Shown piece after piece: positions 1-8,510 of a stretch of 64,000 nucleotides of DNA (position 1 is the stretch's first letter; every line of letters begins with the position of its first letter). The stretch spans positions 1-64,000 of the forward strand of contig CAKPBJ010000001.1 of the NCBI GenBank assembly GCA_934140575.1, read 5' to 3'. Source of the stretch: an uncultured Bacilli bacterium (GTDB lineage: Bacteria; Bacillota_I; Bacilli_A; RF39; UBA660). A model generated the notes under the pieces. The model was given only the letters and a program-made list of their open reading frames with translations. It searched no databases and was not told the DNA's origin. The position numbers and the translations under genes are program-made.

Positions 1-82
1 AGAAAGGTATAAATTGCATTATACCATTGAATACCAATAATTAAATACAAATTGCATTTAACTATTTAACTAACCAAGACTA
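1..82. other. Window edge, noncoding tail downstream of the RNB gene
   Basis: AT-rich sequence after the stop of the minus-strand RNB gene. The 10-mer AAATTGCATT occurs twice (12-21 and 50-59). I see no clear terminator or promoter. Confidence 0.4.
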
Positions 83-2017
83 TTATCGTCTTTTTTTGTA
101 AACTCTTCTATAGTCATCAATAAACCATTCTATTGGAGCTTGTTTTTTGGTAATTTCTTTGGCTCTTTTTTCAACTTCTTGTTTAAGCAATGCCAATTCT
201 TCTTCGGTAGGTGTTTTATCATAACATACTTCTAGGGCATGTTCTACTACTATATCGGCTGCTCTTCTAAGTCCTGATGTACAGTGACAGTAGTGTTCTT
301 TTCCTAATCCATCATGTTTACCTTCAGTTGCATAAAAGCCTTTTGGATATATTCCTTCTAATAATTTATATAAATTTTTAAATTCTTTACCACCATAGTT
401 TTCAGTTATATTATCAATAATGGCTTGTAGTTTTCCACTATTTTCTTGATCAATTTTATGAACTCTATACAGGCAAGGATAGTTATGATCATTGAAGAAT
501 GTGGCAACTCTTGTTCCTGTAAGGAGCATTGCTTGATATACTATGTTTTCAGAGCCCATTTTTTTAACTCTTAATTCTGAGCAATCTTCAGTATTTTCTT
601 TTATGTTTTTATATAATTCTGAGACATTTGTTTTTGTATCTAATAAATTTGCAACTATATTTAAATTTGTAATTGTTTCTTGTAATTGTTCATCTTGTGT
701 TCCGTTTTGAATTATTTCATTCACATCTTCATAAGTCATTTTTTTATTATTTCTTATAACTGATTTAATAAATCTTTCATTAACTAAATTACCTTGAGGA
801 TCAATTTCAAAATAAAATGTTCTTGCAAGTTTGGGACTATTTTCTATAAGTGATCCTGCTTCTGCTGAGAAACTATATGGAAATATTGGAATAGCTCTTT
901 GAAAATCATTATCTTTTGTTTGATATTTTGCTGGTAAATAAATTGCTCTTGTTCTAGTCAGTGCTTCTTGTACTATATTTGATGTGTATTCAAAATATCC
1001 TAGTACTGATGCAATATGTACACCTAAAAGATAATTACCATTAGGAAGTTTTTTACATGATAAAGCATCGTCTATTTCTATAGCATCTTCTCCATCTATT
1101 GTTATTATGAAATCATCTAATATTTCTCTATCTTTCATTTGACCTTCTTTAGGTTCTTTAGATAGTTTTGCTTGCTCTAATATTTCATCATCAAAATATA
1201 CTTGTACATTGTATTTGTTGGCTATTTCTGTAATGTCTTTTTTTTGTTCATTTAACTCTTTTATTAAATCTACTAGTCTATCTACCCAAACTACTTTTTT
1301 TGCATTGGCCTTTGCAGCTTTCTTTTTATATGTTAACTTATTAAGATATTTATTAATATCTAATAAACATTGTCTTCTTTCTTTTTCTGATAATGAAAAA
1401 TTTTTCTGATTCATAATATAGGAAATCATATTATTGTAGTATTGAATATTTTCTTCATTATAATCTTCTACATTTTCTAAGTATCTATTTATAAGATTTC
1501 TAAATAATGAAACTTTATCTTTGTCTTGTACATTTACAATATTAGGCATATTTTTTACTGTACAGTCAATATAGTCAATATTTCTTGTTTCATTTATCAG
1601 ATATTTCATTAATTCATATCTTTTCGGTTCTTTATCTTCTAACATTGTATCAAGTTCATTTATTTGTCTTCTTACTTTTTTGAATTCACTTTGAAGATGT
1701 TTCATATTATATTTCTTTTTCCCTTCTCTTTCAATTCTTGATAATTTTTCTCCTAATTTATATAATTTTCTACTAACTAACTTTCTATCTACTGTTTCTG
1801 AATTTACAAGTAGTAGACCGATATATTTCATAACTTCTACTGTTCTATCTAAGAGCTTAGTATCTGTCATTGTATCGATTTGTTCATTTATTAATGAAAA
1901 AAGAACATCTGCAGCTTTGTTTCCATCATTAGATTTGGTTATAGCAAGGAAATGTTCATATTTCATTTTCGGACCTATTCCTTTTATATAATTTCTTAAA
2001 GCTTTTTCGATGTTCAT
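83..2017 (-). CDS. RNB-domain (RNase II/R family) exoribonuclease, atypical architecture
   Basis: The C-terminal half carries the RNB catalytic domain of 3'-to-5' exoribonucleases. The acidic motif near residue 307 reads TIDGEDAIEIDDALS, and the distal motif near 584 reads HCTSGLRRAADIVVEH, the counterpart of the conserved arginine-rich segment of RNase II/R. RNase II and R have cold-shock domains before RNB and an S1 domain after it. Here about 290 residues of charged helical sequence precede RNB, and only about 40 residues follow it, with no recognisable S1 domain. The second of the four metal-binding aspartates is glutamate (DGEDAIE rather than D). The start follows AGAAGGGGGT. The gene begins 4 bases after dnaI, so the two are probably co-transcribed. 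Likely RNA decay or processing; whether it is active is uncertain. Confidence 0.8.
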   Translation of the reverse strand: MNIEKALRNYIKGIGPKMKYEHFLAITKSNDGNKAADVLFSLINEQIDTMTDTKLLDRTVEVMKYIGLLLVNSETVDRKLVSRKLYKLGEKLSRIEREGKKKYNMKHLQSEFKKVRRQINELDTMLEDKEPKRYELMKYLINETRNIDYIDCTVKNMPNIVNVQDKDKVSLFRNLINRYLENVEDYNEENIQYYNNMISYIMNQKNFSLSEKERRQCLLDINKYLNKLTYKKKAAKANAKKVVWVDRLVDLIKELNEQKKDITEIANKYNVQVYFDDEILEQAKLSKEPKEGQMKDREILDDFIITIDGEDAIEIDDALSCKKLPNGNYLLGVHIASVLGYFEYTSNIVQEALTRTRAIYLPAKYQTKDNDFQRAIPIFPYSFSAEAGSLIENSPKLARTFYFEIDPQGNLVNERFIKSVIRNNKKMTYEDVNEIIQNGTQDEQLQETITNLNIVANLLDTKTNVSELYKNIKENTEDCSELRVKKMGSENIVYQAMLLTGTRVATFFNDHNYPCLYRVHKIDQENSGKLQAIIDNITENYGGKEFKNLYKLLEGIYPKGFYATEGKHDGLGKEHYCHCTSGLRRAADIVVEHALEVCYDKTPTEEELALLKQEVEKRAKEITKKQAPIEWFIDDYRRVYKKRR

Positions 2018-2021
2018 TTTT

Positions 2022-2924
2022 TTACCCCCTTCTATTTTTACTTATTAATTCAAGTGGAATAGTTAATTGCTTTATTCGTTCTACTATTCTACGTGCTTTT
2101 AATTTGTCTATACCTGATGAGGTTACTGATAGAGATGTTTCTAATTCATCTAATGTTAAGTTAGATGTGAAAAATGTTGGTAAGTGATTGTCCATTCTGT
2201 ATTGAAGAATTGGGCCTAGTACTTCATCTCTTGACCAGTTGCTACAATTTTCGGCACCTATATCATCTATTAACAATAAAGGGATTTTTTTTAATAATTC
2301 AAATTTTTCGTTATAGTTTGTATTAAATGAAGCTTTTAAACTTCTTAAAAATTCAGGATAATATACTAATATACTCTTTACTCCTTTTTTTGCCATTTCA
2401 TTAAAAAGAGACGCAATTAAATAAGTTTTACCTGAACCAAATGATCCATTTAAGTATATTCCTTTTGGTTTTTCTTTCTCGTTATAATTATCCATAAATT
2501 CTTTAAAATACTTAATAATAGGAAGACGATTTTTATCATCTTTATACATATCTTGGAATCTTGCATTTTTAATATCTTTTGGCATATCAAATAAATCAAG
2601 ATTTGCTTTATATGCATCTTCTTTTATTTTGTCTTGTGTTTTTTTACATGCATCATAAGAGAAAGTTATAACATTACCACTTTTAATAGGTGTATATATA
2701 TAACCCTTTAATTTATTTGGACAATCATTTATATTTTTACAGTTTTTACAAGACGTCATTTCTTTATATGCGTCTTCAAGATTTGATGTGTAACGCATAA
2801 GTGTTTCTTCTTTAATATTTAATCCGTATACATAATCTTTAAAATCTTTATCGCTACATGCATCTTGAAAAGAATGTGTTAGGTCTGTTAAATCAAAATC
2901 ATATATATTTTTTAATTTATCCAT
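2022..2924 (-). CDS. dnaI: Primosomal protein DnaI (helicase loader ATPase)
   Basis: AAA+ ATPase that loads the replicative helicase DnaB/DnaC during primosome assembly in low-GC Gram-positives. Visible: an N-terminal cysteine cluster CKNCKNINDCPNK near residues 58-70, matching the zinc-binding helicase-interaction domain; Walker A NGSFGSGKT near 162; Walker B LLLIDDIGAEN near 218; sensor-1 region FFTSNLTLDEL. The 300-aa length is typical of DnaI rather than of DnaC from enterics. dnaB, usually upstream, is not next to it here; the upstream neighbour is the accessory region. The RNB gene follows after 4 bases. Confidence 0.92.
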   Translation of the reverse strand: MDKLKNIYDFDLTDLTHSFQDACSDKDFKDYVYGLNIKEETLMRYTSNLEDAYKEMTSCKNCKNINDCPNKLKGYIYTPIKSGNVITFSYDACKKTQDKIKEDAYKANLDLFDMPKDIKNARFQDMYKDDKNRLPIIKYFKEFMDNYNEKEKPKGIYLNGSFGSGKTYLIASLFNEMAKKGVKSILVYYPEFLRSLKASFNTNYNEKFELLKKIPLLLIDDIGAENCSNWSRDEVLGPILQYRMDNHLPTFFTSNLTLDELETSLSVTSSGIDKLKARRIVERIKQLTIPLELISKNRRG

Positions 2925-3108
2925 ATAACCACCACCAACTACATCTATTTTACCTAAAATAATTATAAAAATCTACTGTATTTTTTAATTTTATTTTTTT
3001 AGAATTTTCATTTTGTGTTTTTTATATAAATATGCGTTTTAAATGTATTATAAATTTAGAAGTATTTAAAAAAATTATTAATTTAATAGTTTTTGATATT
3101 TTATTTGT

Positions 3109-3863
3109 TTACTTTGTCTTATTATCTATATAGGTATCTACTATTTGGTATAAATCCGTATAATCGATGTTATCATATAGCTCTGCTTTTTCAAATGGAT
3201 CACTTACTTGAGATATTTTTTTATAATAATCTTCTGACTTCTTCGTCATTTCATCAGATATTTGTAAATATAATTCAGCAACTTTCTCACCTAATTTATC
3301 TCTTAAAAAAACTATTCTTTCATATCTAGGTATAAATGTTAATTCGTCCATTGTTTCTTTTCCAATTATTTTTTGCATTTTTTTAGCCATTTCCACTTCT
3401 TTTGAATAACCATATGCTGCAATTTTTATATTATACTTTTGGGCTAATTCGCGTGTCTTTAACTCATTAATTCCTTCTTCTAACGGTGTTCCACCTCGGC
3501 TACCACAGATATGCATTGTTTCGTGCAATAAACTTTCTTCAAAATAATCATAGACACTCATACCACTTTCAATTAGATGTGTTATATATCCTCTATATGT
3601 TGTGTTAGTATCTAGATAATCGGCAATATTTCTATGACTATTTAATTTTGCTCCATAATTTTCATAATTTTTTAATAATGGGAAAATTTGATAAGCAACT
3701 TTAGGTAATAGTAATACACCATTTTTTGCAACAAATGTAATTGTATTAGTTGAATTAAATTTAACTATTTCTTTATCATTGTTTATTATATTGGCAATCT
3801 CTTTCCTATTACAATTAGGATATTCTTTTAAAATTTTTTTATTTTAAGTAAGTCTTCATTCAT
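3109..3863 (-). pseudogene. HExxH metallopeptidase-like gene with frameshift
   Basis: The distal frame, open from about 3843 down to 3109, contains LLHETMHICGSRGGTPLEEGINEL, in which HETMH is a zinc-peptidase motif. That frame has no usable start upstream of the motif except an internal ATG at 3561. A plausible start ATG at 3863 (MNEDLLKIKK) lies in a different frame and hits TAA after 11 codons. The two frames would join if the A-tract on the coding strand (T7 at 3834-3840) had eight bases instead of seven; the joined protein would be about 250 aa. This could be a real mutation, a sequencing error in the homopolymer, or slippage. It lies downstream of a HAD-family gene. Family not identified beyond the motif. 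Confidence 0.6.
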
Positions 3864-3945
3864 AAAATCACGTCCATTTCTTTGGTATTGATAAAATATA
3901 ATTTATTATTTATATTTAGTTTTTAATACAAAAATAATATTTGTT

Positions 3946-4476
3946 TTATTTTTTTCTAATCTTACTGTAATATTTATTTATTCGATAATTTAGTTCTGCA
4001 GGTGTTTCACTTCTATCATAATTAGGAGGATAAAAACCTAGATTTCCATTTAATATATTTAAAGATGGAATAATATGTTCTTCTTGTAGTCCACGATATA
4101 AATCTAGAAATACTTGGTGTTGTTGTAATTCTTTACCAACTAATTCATCATCTAGAATAACATATTCTTCTACTTCATGATCTTCAATATACTTTTTTAT
4201 TTCTAAAGTTCTATTTGCATCAACATATGGAGTTATATCATATATTTGTATACCTAATTCATTTAAAAATTTAACATAGTTATTATAAAAAATTGATTTA
4301 TAATAATCTACTTTATCATGGTGTTGCAAACTATATTTATTACTTGTAGTAGCGATAATTTTTGCATCAGAAATATCAGCAATCTTTTTCAATATCATTG
4401 CATTTTCGGTAGATACTCCATCAAATTGATCCCAGTTGTTAATTACACCATCAAAATCTAAAAATATGCATTTCAT
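3946..4476 (-). CDS. HAD-family protein (Swiss Army Knife RNA-repair-type HAD domain)
   Basis: Begins MKCIFLDFDGVINNW, the DxDG nucleophile motif of HAD hydrolases. The second conserved region is IIATTSNKYS, and an acidic motif YVILDDE lies near residue 107. The size and layout (DFDGV, a Thr/Ser motif after about 40 residues, then ILDDE) resemble the small HAD domains found fused to or beside RNA-repair and nucleic-acid processing proteins. The exact substrate is unknown. A good GAGGTG ribosome binding site precedes the ATG. It sits in the accessory block between a possible comEC remnant (4570-4620) and the frameshifted metallopeptidase. Confidence 0.7.
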   Translation of the reverse strand: MKCIFLDFDGVINNWDQFDGVSTENAMILKKIADISDAKIIATTSNKYSLQHHDKVDYYKSIFYNNYVKFLNELGIQIYDITPYVDANRTLEIKKYIEDHEVEEYVILDDELVGKELQQHQVFLDLYRGLQEEHIIPSLNILNGNLGFYPPNYDRSETPAELNYRINKYYSKIRKK

Positions 4477-4569
4477 AAAAAGACACCTCGTAATTTATTG
4501 TATCACTTTTTTATATATTCTTGTAATTTCTTGTTTCTTTTTACAGTTATTTTAAAAGCCATTATTTTT

Positions 4570-4620
4570 GATGTTATTTTCTACTCAAACTATTTTTTTC
4601 ATATAATCGTTATCTACGTA
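4570..4620 (-). pseudogene. Possible third, decayed remnant of the comEC 3' region
   Basis: By eye, about 50 bp aligns with comEC at 9022-9080. The last 20 bases read ATATAATCGTTATCTACGTA against ATATGATCTTTATCTCCATG in comEC, and TTTTCTACT is shared further in. Like the clear second copy at 6347-6910, it directly abuts the 44-bp junction repeat. The alignment is short and AT-rich, so this is a suggestion only. Confidence 0.3.
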
Positions 4621-4664
4621 TAGTGATTGTCAAAAAGTAAGTTGAATGAAATATATTTATTTTT
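4621..4664. repeat. Cassette junction repeat, copy 2
   Basis: The core GTGATTGTCAAAAAGTAAGT and about 20 following bases recur at 6911-6954 with a few C/T differences. It lies 33 bp beyond the stop of the 4698-5411 metallopeptidase. The other copy lies just beyond the paralogous metallopeptidase and directly abuts the truncated comEC copy. No perfect inverted repeat or recombinase gene is visible. Confidence 0.75.
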
Positions 4665-4697
4665 AAAAACTACACTTTTGATAATGCCATTTTAGTT

Positions 4698-5411
4698 TTA
4701 TCTTATTCTTTTATTACCTTCAAATTTCAAATCATAATAATCAAACATTCTATATATTAAATTATTTCCATACTCTTTTATAGTTGAGAAATCAGACATA
4801 AGCTTTTTAAAATCTTCTGATTTTAATATTTCATTCAAATATCTAACAGATAAATAGCTTAAATCATATCCATTATATTCATCATTGCAAAATGAATTGC
4901 CATGTTTCAAATTATTTAAATTAGGTATTGTTTTAGTATTTTCTTTTACATTTAAATAAAATTTTTTAAATTTTTCGTCATTAGCATATTTATCTTTTTC
5001 TCCAGAAATAAATTGTGCCATACCTTCATCATACCAAACTATTCTCTTTGAATAATCATTTTTTAATATATATTTCATATATAAAATATGAAACAACTCG
5101 TGACTTGCAGTATATAACCTTTTCAATTGTGTATCTGTTTCAATGTAGGCATTAACCATGCCATCATCATAAGTACCTTTTGCATATTTAGGTAATGACT
5201 CTCTTTCTCCTCTTATCTTATATATAAATTCTCTAAACTCTTCTAAATTGTCAAAATAATTCACAATAATCTGTTCATCAAATTCAATATTAAATAATTT
5301 TTTATATTCAACAATCTTATTTTGTAATAGATTGACTGTTGCATTAGCTAATTCTTCCAAACTATTGGAATAATTAATTCTACACAAATCTGTTTCAAGT
5401 AATTTTGACAT
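4698..5411 (-). CDS. Peptidase MA-like gluzincin metallopeptidase (paralogue 2)
   Basis: Contains SHELFHIL near residue 102 (the HExxH zinc motif) and WYDEGMAQF about 20 residues on, whose glutamate would be the third zinc ligand; this is the gluzincin/Peptidase_MA arrangement. No signal peptide or membrane segment, so probably cytoplasmic. It is paralogous to 6967-7656: the same length, motif spacing, NGYDLSYLSVRYL versus NGYNLSYIAIRHL, and FSTIKEYGN versus KEKLLEFGS. The start is ATG at 5411 behind ATAGGAAGTGAT; that same 12-base leader also precedes the paralogue. It follows the DUF1016 nuclease gene by 28 bases, so the pair is probably one transcript. Confidence 0.75.
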   Translation of the reverse strand: MSKLLETDLCRINYSNSLEELANATVNLLQNKIVEYKKLFNIEFDEQIIVNYFDNLEEFREFIYKIRGERESLPKYAKGTYDDGMVNAYIETDTQLKRLYTASHELFHILYMKYILKNDYSKRIVWYDEGMAQFISGEKDKYANDEKFKKFYLNVKENTKTIPNLNNLKHGNSFCNDEYNGYDLSYLSVRYLNEILKSEDFKKLMSDFSTIKEYGNNLIYRMFDYYDLKFEGNKRIR

Positions 5412-5439
5412 AATGATCACTTCCTATATACATATTATA

Positions 5440-6330
5440 TCATGCTAACTTATATTCTCTAACTGCAATTCTTTCATCTGAACAATATTCTATTACAAAT
5501 CTATTTTCTCTCTTACAAATCAATATTCCTATAGTATTATTATTACTTACTTCTTTTATATTTTTATCTAGATAATTCATATACTTTTGAACTTGTGATA
5601 TATATTCAACTTTAAATTCCGTTACTTTTAGTTCGATTACTACATAACAATTAAACTTTATATTGAATAATAACAAATCTATATAATGATTTCTGTCACC
5701 AATCTTAACCTTATATTCACTTCCTATAAAACTATATGAATTGCCAAGTTCTTGCATAAAGGATTCTATATCTTCTAATATTAAATTATGTAATGCTTTC
5801 TCAGTAACTATTTCTATATTATTCTTATTTCTAATTAATATAGGATTTGGCACAAGATCTTTTACTTCAACTTTTTCTTTAGTAACTATTTTGTTTTTAG
5901 TTTCATCAGGTAATCTTTCATATTCCTTGTTTCTAATTCTTTCGCGTAACTCTCTTTTAGATAAATTTCTTACATATGAAATATTAATATAATACATCAA
6001 TTTATTCTCATCTTTAATAGACAATAATTCAGAATAATGACTCCAAGACAATTTGGTCGCCACTGGCGACCATTTTTCATCTTTAAACATTCTATAATAT
6101 TGCCTAATACGTCTCAATGTTCTCTCATTGTACTTTCTTCCAAACTCGGCAACCAATCTATTTGAATAATCATTTAAAATATTATCACCATACCTACTAC
6201 CAGCTTCATCAAGCAGTTTACCAACCTCAAAGTATGTAATAACTTTATATCTTTCCTTTGAATAGTCTTTTACTTTTGAGTATACTTCATTATCTATTAA
6301 TTTGTTTTTTATCTCATTGTAATAATTCAT
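5440..6330 (-). CDS. DUF1016/YhcG-type PDDEXK nuclease-domain protein
   Basis: N-terminal DUF1016-like helical domain (FEVGKLLDEAGSRYG, FGRKYNERTLRRIRQYYRMF, WSHYSELLSI). C-terminal PDDEXK-fold region: YIDLLLFN near residue 216, VVIELKV near 231, then QVQKYMNYLDKNI. This matches YhcG-family proteins, often found in defence or restriction islands; the cellular role is not settled. The start is ATG at 6330 with AGAGGAGGAAG five bases upstream. A longer reading frame reaches back into the end of the comEC copy, but that extension lacks its own ribosome binding site. Its position, immediately after a comEC 3' end and before a metallopeptidase, parallels that of the dinD-like gene. Confidence 0.82.
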   Translation of the reverse strand: MNYYNEIKNKLIDNEVYSKVKDYSKERYKVITYFEVGKLLDEAGSRYGDNILNDYSNRLVAEFGRKYNERTLRRIRQYYRMFKDEKWSPVATKLSWSHYSELLSIKDENKLMYYINISYVRNLSKRELRERIRNKEYERLPDETKNKIVTKEKVEVKDLVPNPILIRNKNNIEIVTEKALHNLILEDIESFMQELGNSYSFIGSEYKVKIGDRNHYIDLLLFNIKFNCYVVIELKVTEFKVEYISQVQKYMNYLDKNIKEVSNNNTIGILICKRENRFVIEYCSDERIAVREYKLA

Positions 6331-6346
6331 ATCTTCCTCCTCTCTA

Positions 6347-6910
6347 TTATGGTCTACACGTTTCAATCTTTAATTTGTTATTCTTAATTTTAAACATAAT
6401 ACTTCCTTGCTTGTCTGTTCTATATATTTTTGAATCTTCTAAATTATTTAACACTTCTTTATTTGGATGACCATATCTGTTATTATTTCCAACACTTATA
6501 ATCCCATATTTAGGATTTATTTCGTTAATAAATTCTTTACTACTGCTTGTCTTTGAACCATGATGCCCTACTTTTAAGACATCAATATCTGATAAGTCAT
6601 ATTCATCTAGAATATCTTTTTCTTTATCTACTCTTGCATCTCCAATAAGTAAAAATTTATAATTATTGACTATAAAATATATGACATTAGAATTATCGTT
6701 TTCATTATTATAAATTCCTGTATTTAAAAAATATATTGGAGTATTTCTTATATAAATATTTTCTATACTCTTATAGTATTTTATTTTTCTTTAGAGTTTA
6801 ATTAAATCTTTTTCTAAATAATTATAACTACCTACATTAAATATAACTTTATTTACATCTACACTTTCTACTGTTTTCTTTGCTTCTCCCATATGATCTT
6901 TATCTCCATG
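6347..6910 (-). pseudogene. Truncated second copy of the comEC 3' end
   Basis: Nearly identical to 8511-9080 of intact comEC (by eye about 15 mismatches). It begins exactly at the HGDKDH codons of the metallo-beta-lactamase domain and runs to the stop codon (KIETCRP). It has a net 6-base deletion and an in-frame TAA at 6791-6793, and no start, so it cannot make a useful protein. Upstream it abuts the junction repeat at 6911. It looks like the 5'-truncated partner left when a circular or tandem DNA recombined with comEC. Confidence 0.9.
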
Positions 6911-6954
6911 TGGTGATTGTCAAAAAGTAAGTCGAATGAAACACATTTATTTTC
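6911..6954. repeat. Cassette junction repeat, copy 1
   Basis: Matches 4621-4664 over about 44 bp (GTGATTGTCAAAAAGTAAG core). It lies between the stop of metallopeptidase paralogue 1 (6967) and the first base of the truncated comEC copy (6910), so it marks a recombination junction. Confidence 0.78.
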
Positions 6955-6966
6955 AAAAAAAAGAAA

Positions 6967-7656
6967 TCATAGTGATTTCAAAATAGTTCTATTAGAATTC
7001 TTATTTTCTTTTATCTGGTCTAATATTGTACTTCCAAATTCTAAAAGCTTTTCTTTACTTTTAATTATATTAATAAATTCTTCGTGATTATATGTTTCGT
7101 ATAAATGTCTAATCGCTATGTAAGATAAATTATAACCATTTTTATTTCCAAAACTTCTGTCATTATGATTTAATTCATTTAAATTAACATTATCACAATA
7201 TTCTAAATTTTCTTCTAAAAAAAGTTTATATTTATTTTTATCTTTTAAATCTTCTTTTTGTCCCGAAAAGAATTGTGCAAGTCCCTCATCAACCCATGTA
7301 ATTCTTTCTTTATCTTTCCCATATACATAATATTTATATAAATGATGAACTAATTCATGTATCAATCCTTTAAACATATATTCTTTTGTTTTGCCTCCAT
7401 TTAAATTTATATATGCAAATGCTCCTGTATCATTAAAGTATCCATGAAATGATGATTTTCCATATACAAAACCAGCTTGTTCTTCATCATCAGTTATTGC
7501 CACTATTATTTTAGTATCTTTCTTTATTGATAACTCTTCTTTAATTTCATCAATATTCTCATTAAAATAATTTATAAATTCATTAGAAAAGTTTTCTAAT
7601 CCATTTGAACAAAATATTGTTAAATCATTTTTTTTAATTTTTAAATCAAAATCCAC
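6967..7656 (-). CDS. Peptidase MA-like gluzincin metallopeptidase (paralogue 1)
   Basis: Carries LIHELVHHLY near residue 102 and WVDEGLAQFFSGQ near 122, the HExxH...E zinc site of gluzincins, with the same spacing as the paralogue at 4698-5411. No secretion signal. Probable start is GTG at 7656, eight bases after GGAAG in the leader ATAGGAAGTGAT shared with the paralogue; it starts one base after the dinD-like stop, so the two genes are translationally coupled. The conserved leader and motifs, with an unrelated upstream partner in each pair, suggest a fixed peptidase module combined with variable partners. Substrate unknown. Confidence 0.75.
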   Translation of the reverse strand: MDFDLKIKKNDLTIFCSNGLENFSNEFINYFNENIDEIKEELSIKKDTKIIVAITDDEEQAGFVYGKSSFHGYFNDTGAFAYINLNGGKTKEYMFKGLIHELVHHLYKYYVYGKDKERITWVDEGLAQFFSGQKEDLKDKNKYKLFLEENLEYCDNVNLNELNHNDRSFGNKNGYNLSYIAIRHLYETYNHEEFINIIKSKEKLLEFGSTILDQIKENKNSNRTILKSL

Positions 7657-7657
7657 A

Positions 7658-8494
7658 TTAATCACTTCCTATATTTAATATATCATGTTTTCTTTCTTTT
7701 TCTATTTCTTTTAAACTTTTATTTGGCATTGGTAAATCTTCTGGCATAATTCCACCTAATCTTCTAATGCTATTTCTTACTTCTCTACCAACTTCATAGT
7801 GAACAGAATTTGCAGTATATTCATTATCTACATTTTCTCTTTTTAATTTAGCATCAGTTTGAGCAATTCTAAATATATTATCAGCTAGTTCTTCACTGCC
7901 CATATTATCTAATATATCTTCTCTATATCTAAGTTTCTTTCTTTTAAATATATCATCTGCTGTTTCGCCATTATAAAGTCCTTTATAACCTGCATTATGA
8001 AATCTGGCTAAATTTCTTACTCCACTATTAACTGCGGTTTTATTTAAACTTAAATTACCTTTTCTTGCTTGATTCCTTCTATATAATCTTTTTTCATCTT
8101 CTGTAAGTTCATTATACTCTTTTTCAGATAATTCTTGTTTTCTTGTTTGAATTGCAAAATATGTTTGAGCTAAAGCAATTACTTTTTTCCTTGAATCACC
8201 ATTTTGAGCAATGAGATAACAAGCATATCTTGATAATTTATAATCTGTTATTCTCCTTTGACCACCGTTTACATTTATTGACAATTTGCCGACCTCGGCA
8301 AATTGTTCATTTATGTAAACATTACTATTCTTACATGCTATTTTTGCTCTATCAATAACATTTTCAAATCTTCTCCATTGTGTATATTCTAATACTTTTT
8401 GTAATTCTCTAGCTAACCAGTATTCATTACCAAATTCATCTATATATTTTATATCTTCAAATACTTTCTCTGTATATTCTTTTATTTCATTCAT
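7658..8494 (-). CDS. dinD: DinD-like DNA-damage-inducible protein D (BRO-N domain)
   Basis: Residues about 15-130 form a BRO-N-like DNA-binding domain (YWLARELQKVLEYTQWRRFENVIDRA, VNGGQRRITDYKLSRYACYLIAQNGD). The C-terminal region (ARFHNAGYKGLYNGETADDIFKRK, VHYEVGREVRNSIRRLGG, MPEDLP) is the pattern of DinD, an SOS-regulated protein reported to act on RecA filaments in E. coli. The start is ATG at 8494 behind AAAGGAAG; an in-frame extension to 8530 would overlap the comEC stop and lacks its own ribosome binding site. It follows comEC by 16 bases and is coupled to the metallopeptidase. The gene symbol is by family resemblance; no LexA-type operator was identified. Confidence 0.82.
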   Translation of the reverse strand: MNEIKEYTEKVFEDIKYIDEFGNEYWLARELQKVLEYTQWRRFENVIDRAKIACKNSNVYINEQFAEVGKLSINVNGGQRRITDYKLSRYACYLIAQNGDSRKKVIALAQTYFAIQTRKQELSEKEYNELTEDEKRLYRRNQARKGNLSLNKTAVNSGVRNLARFHNAGYKGLYNGETADDIFKRKKLRYREDILDNMGSEELADNIFRIAQTDAKLKRENVDNEYTANSVHYEVGREVRNSIRRLGGIMPEDLPMPNKSLKEIEKERKHDILNIGSD

Positions 8495-8510
8495 TTCATC
8501 ATCTTCCTTT

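Noticed and set aside
3109..3561. Start of the HETMH peptidase at the internal ATG (3561)
   Set aside because: The frame stays open and protein-like for about 90 codons upstream, and this ATG has no ribosome binding site, so the gene is better read as frameshifted.
6331..6366. N-terminal extension of the DUF1016 protein into the comEC copy
   Set aside because: The extension reads through the comEC stop region in another frame; the strong AGAGGAGGAAG lies right before the internal ATG at 6330.
4621..6954. Junction repeats taken as insertion-sequence ends
   Set aside because: They are direct rather than inverted, no transposase gene lies between them, and their position fits a recombination junction with the comEC duplicate better.
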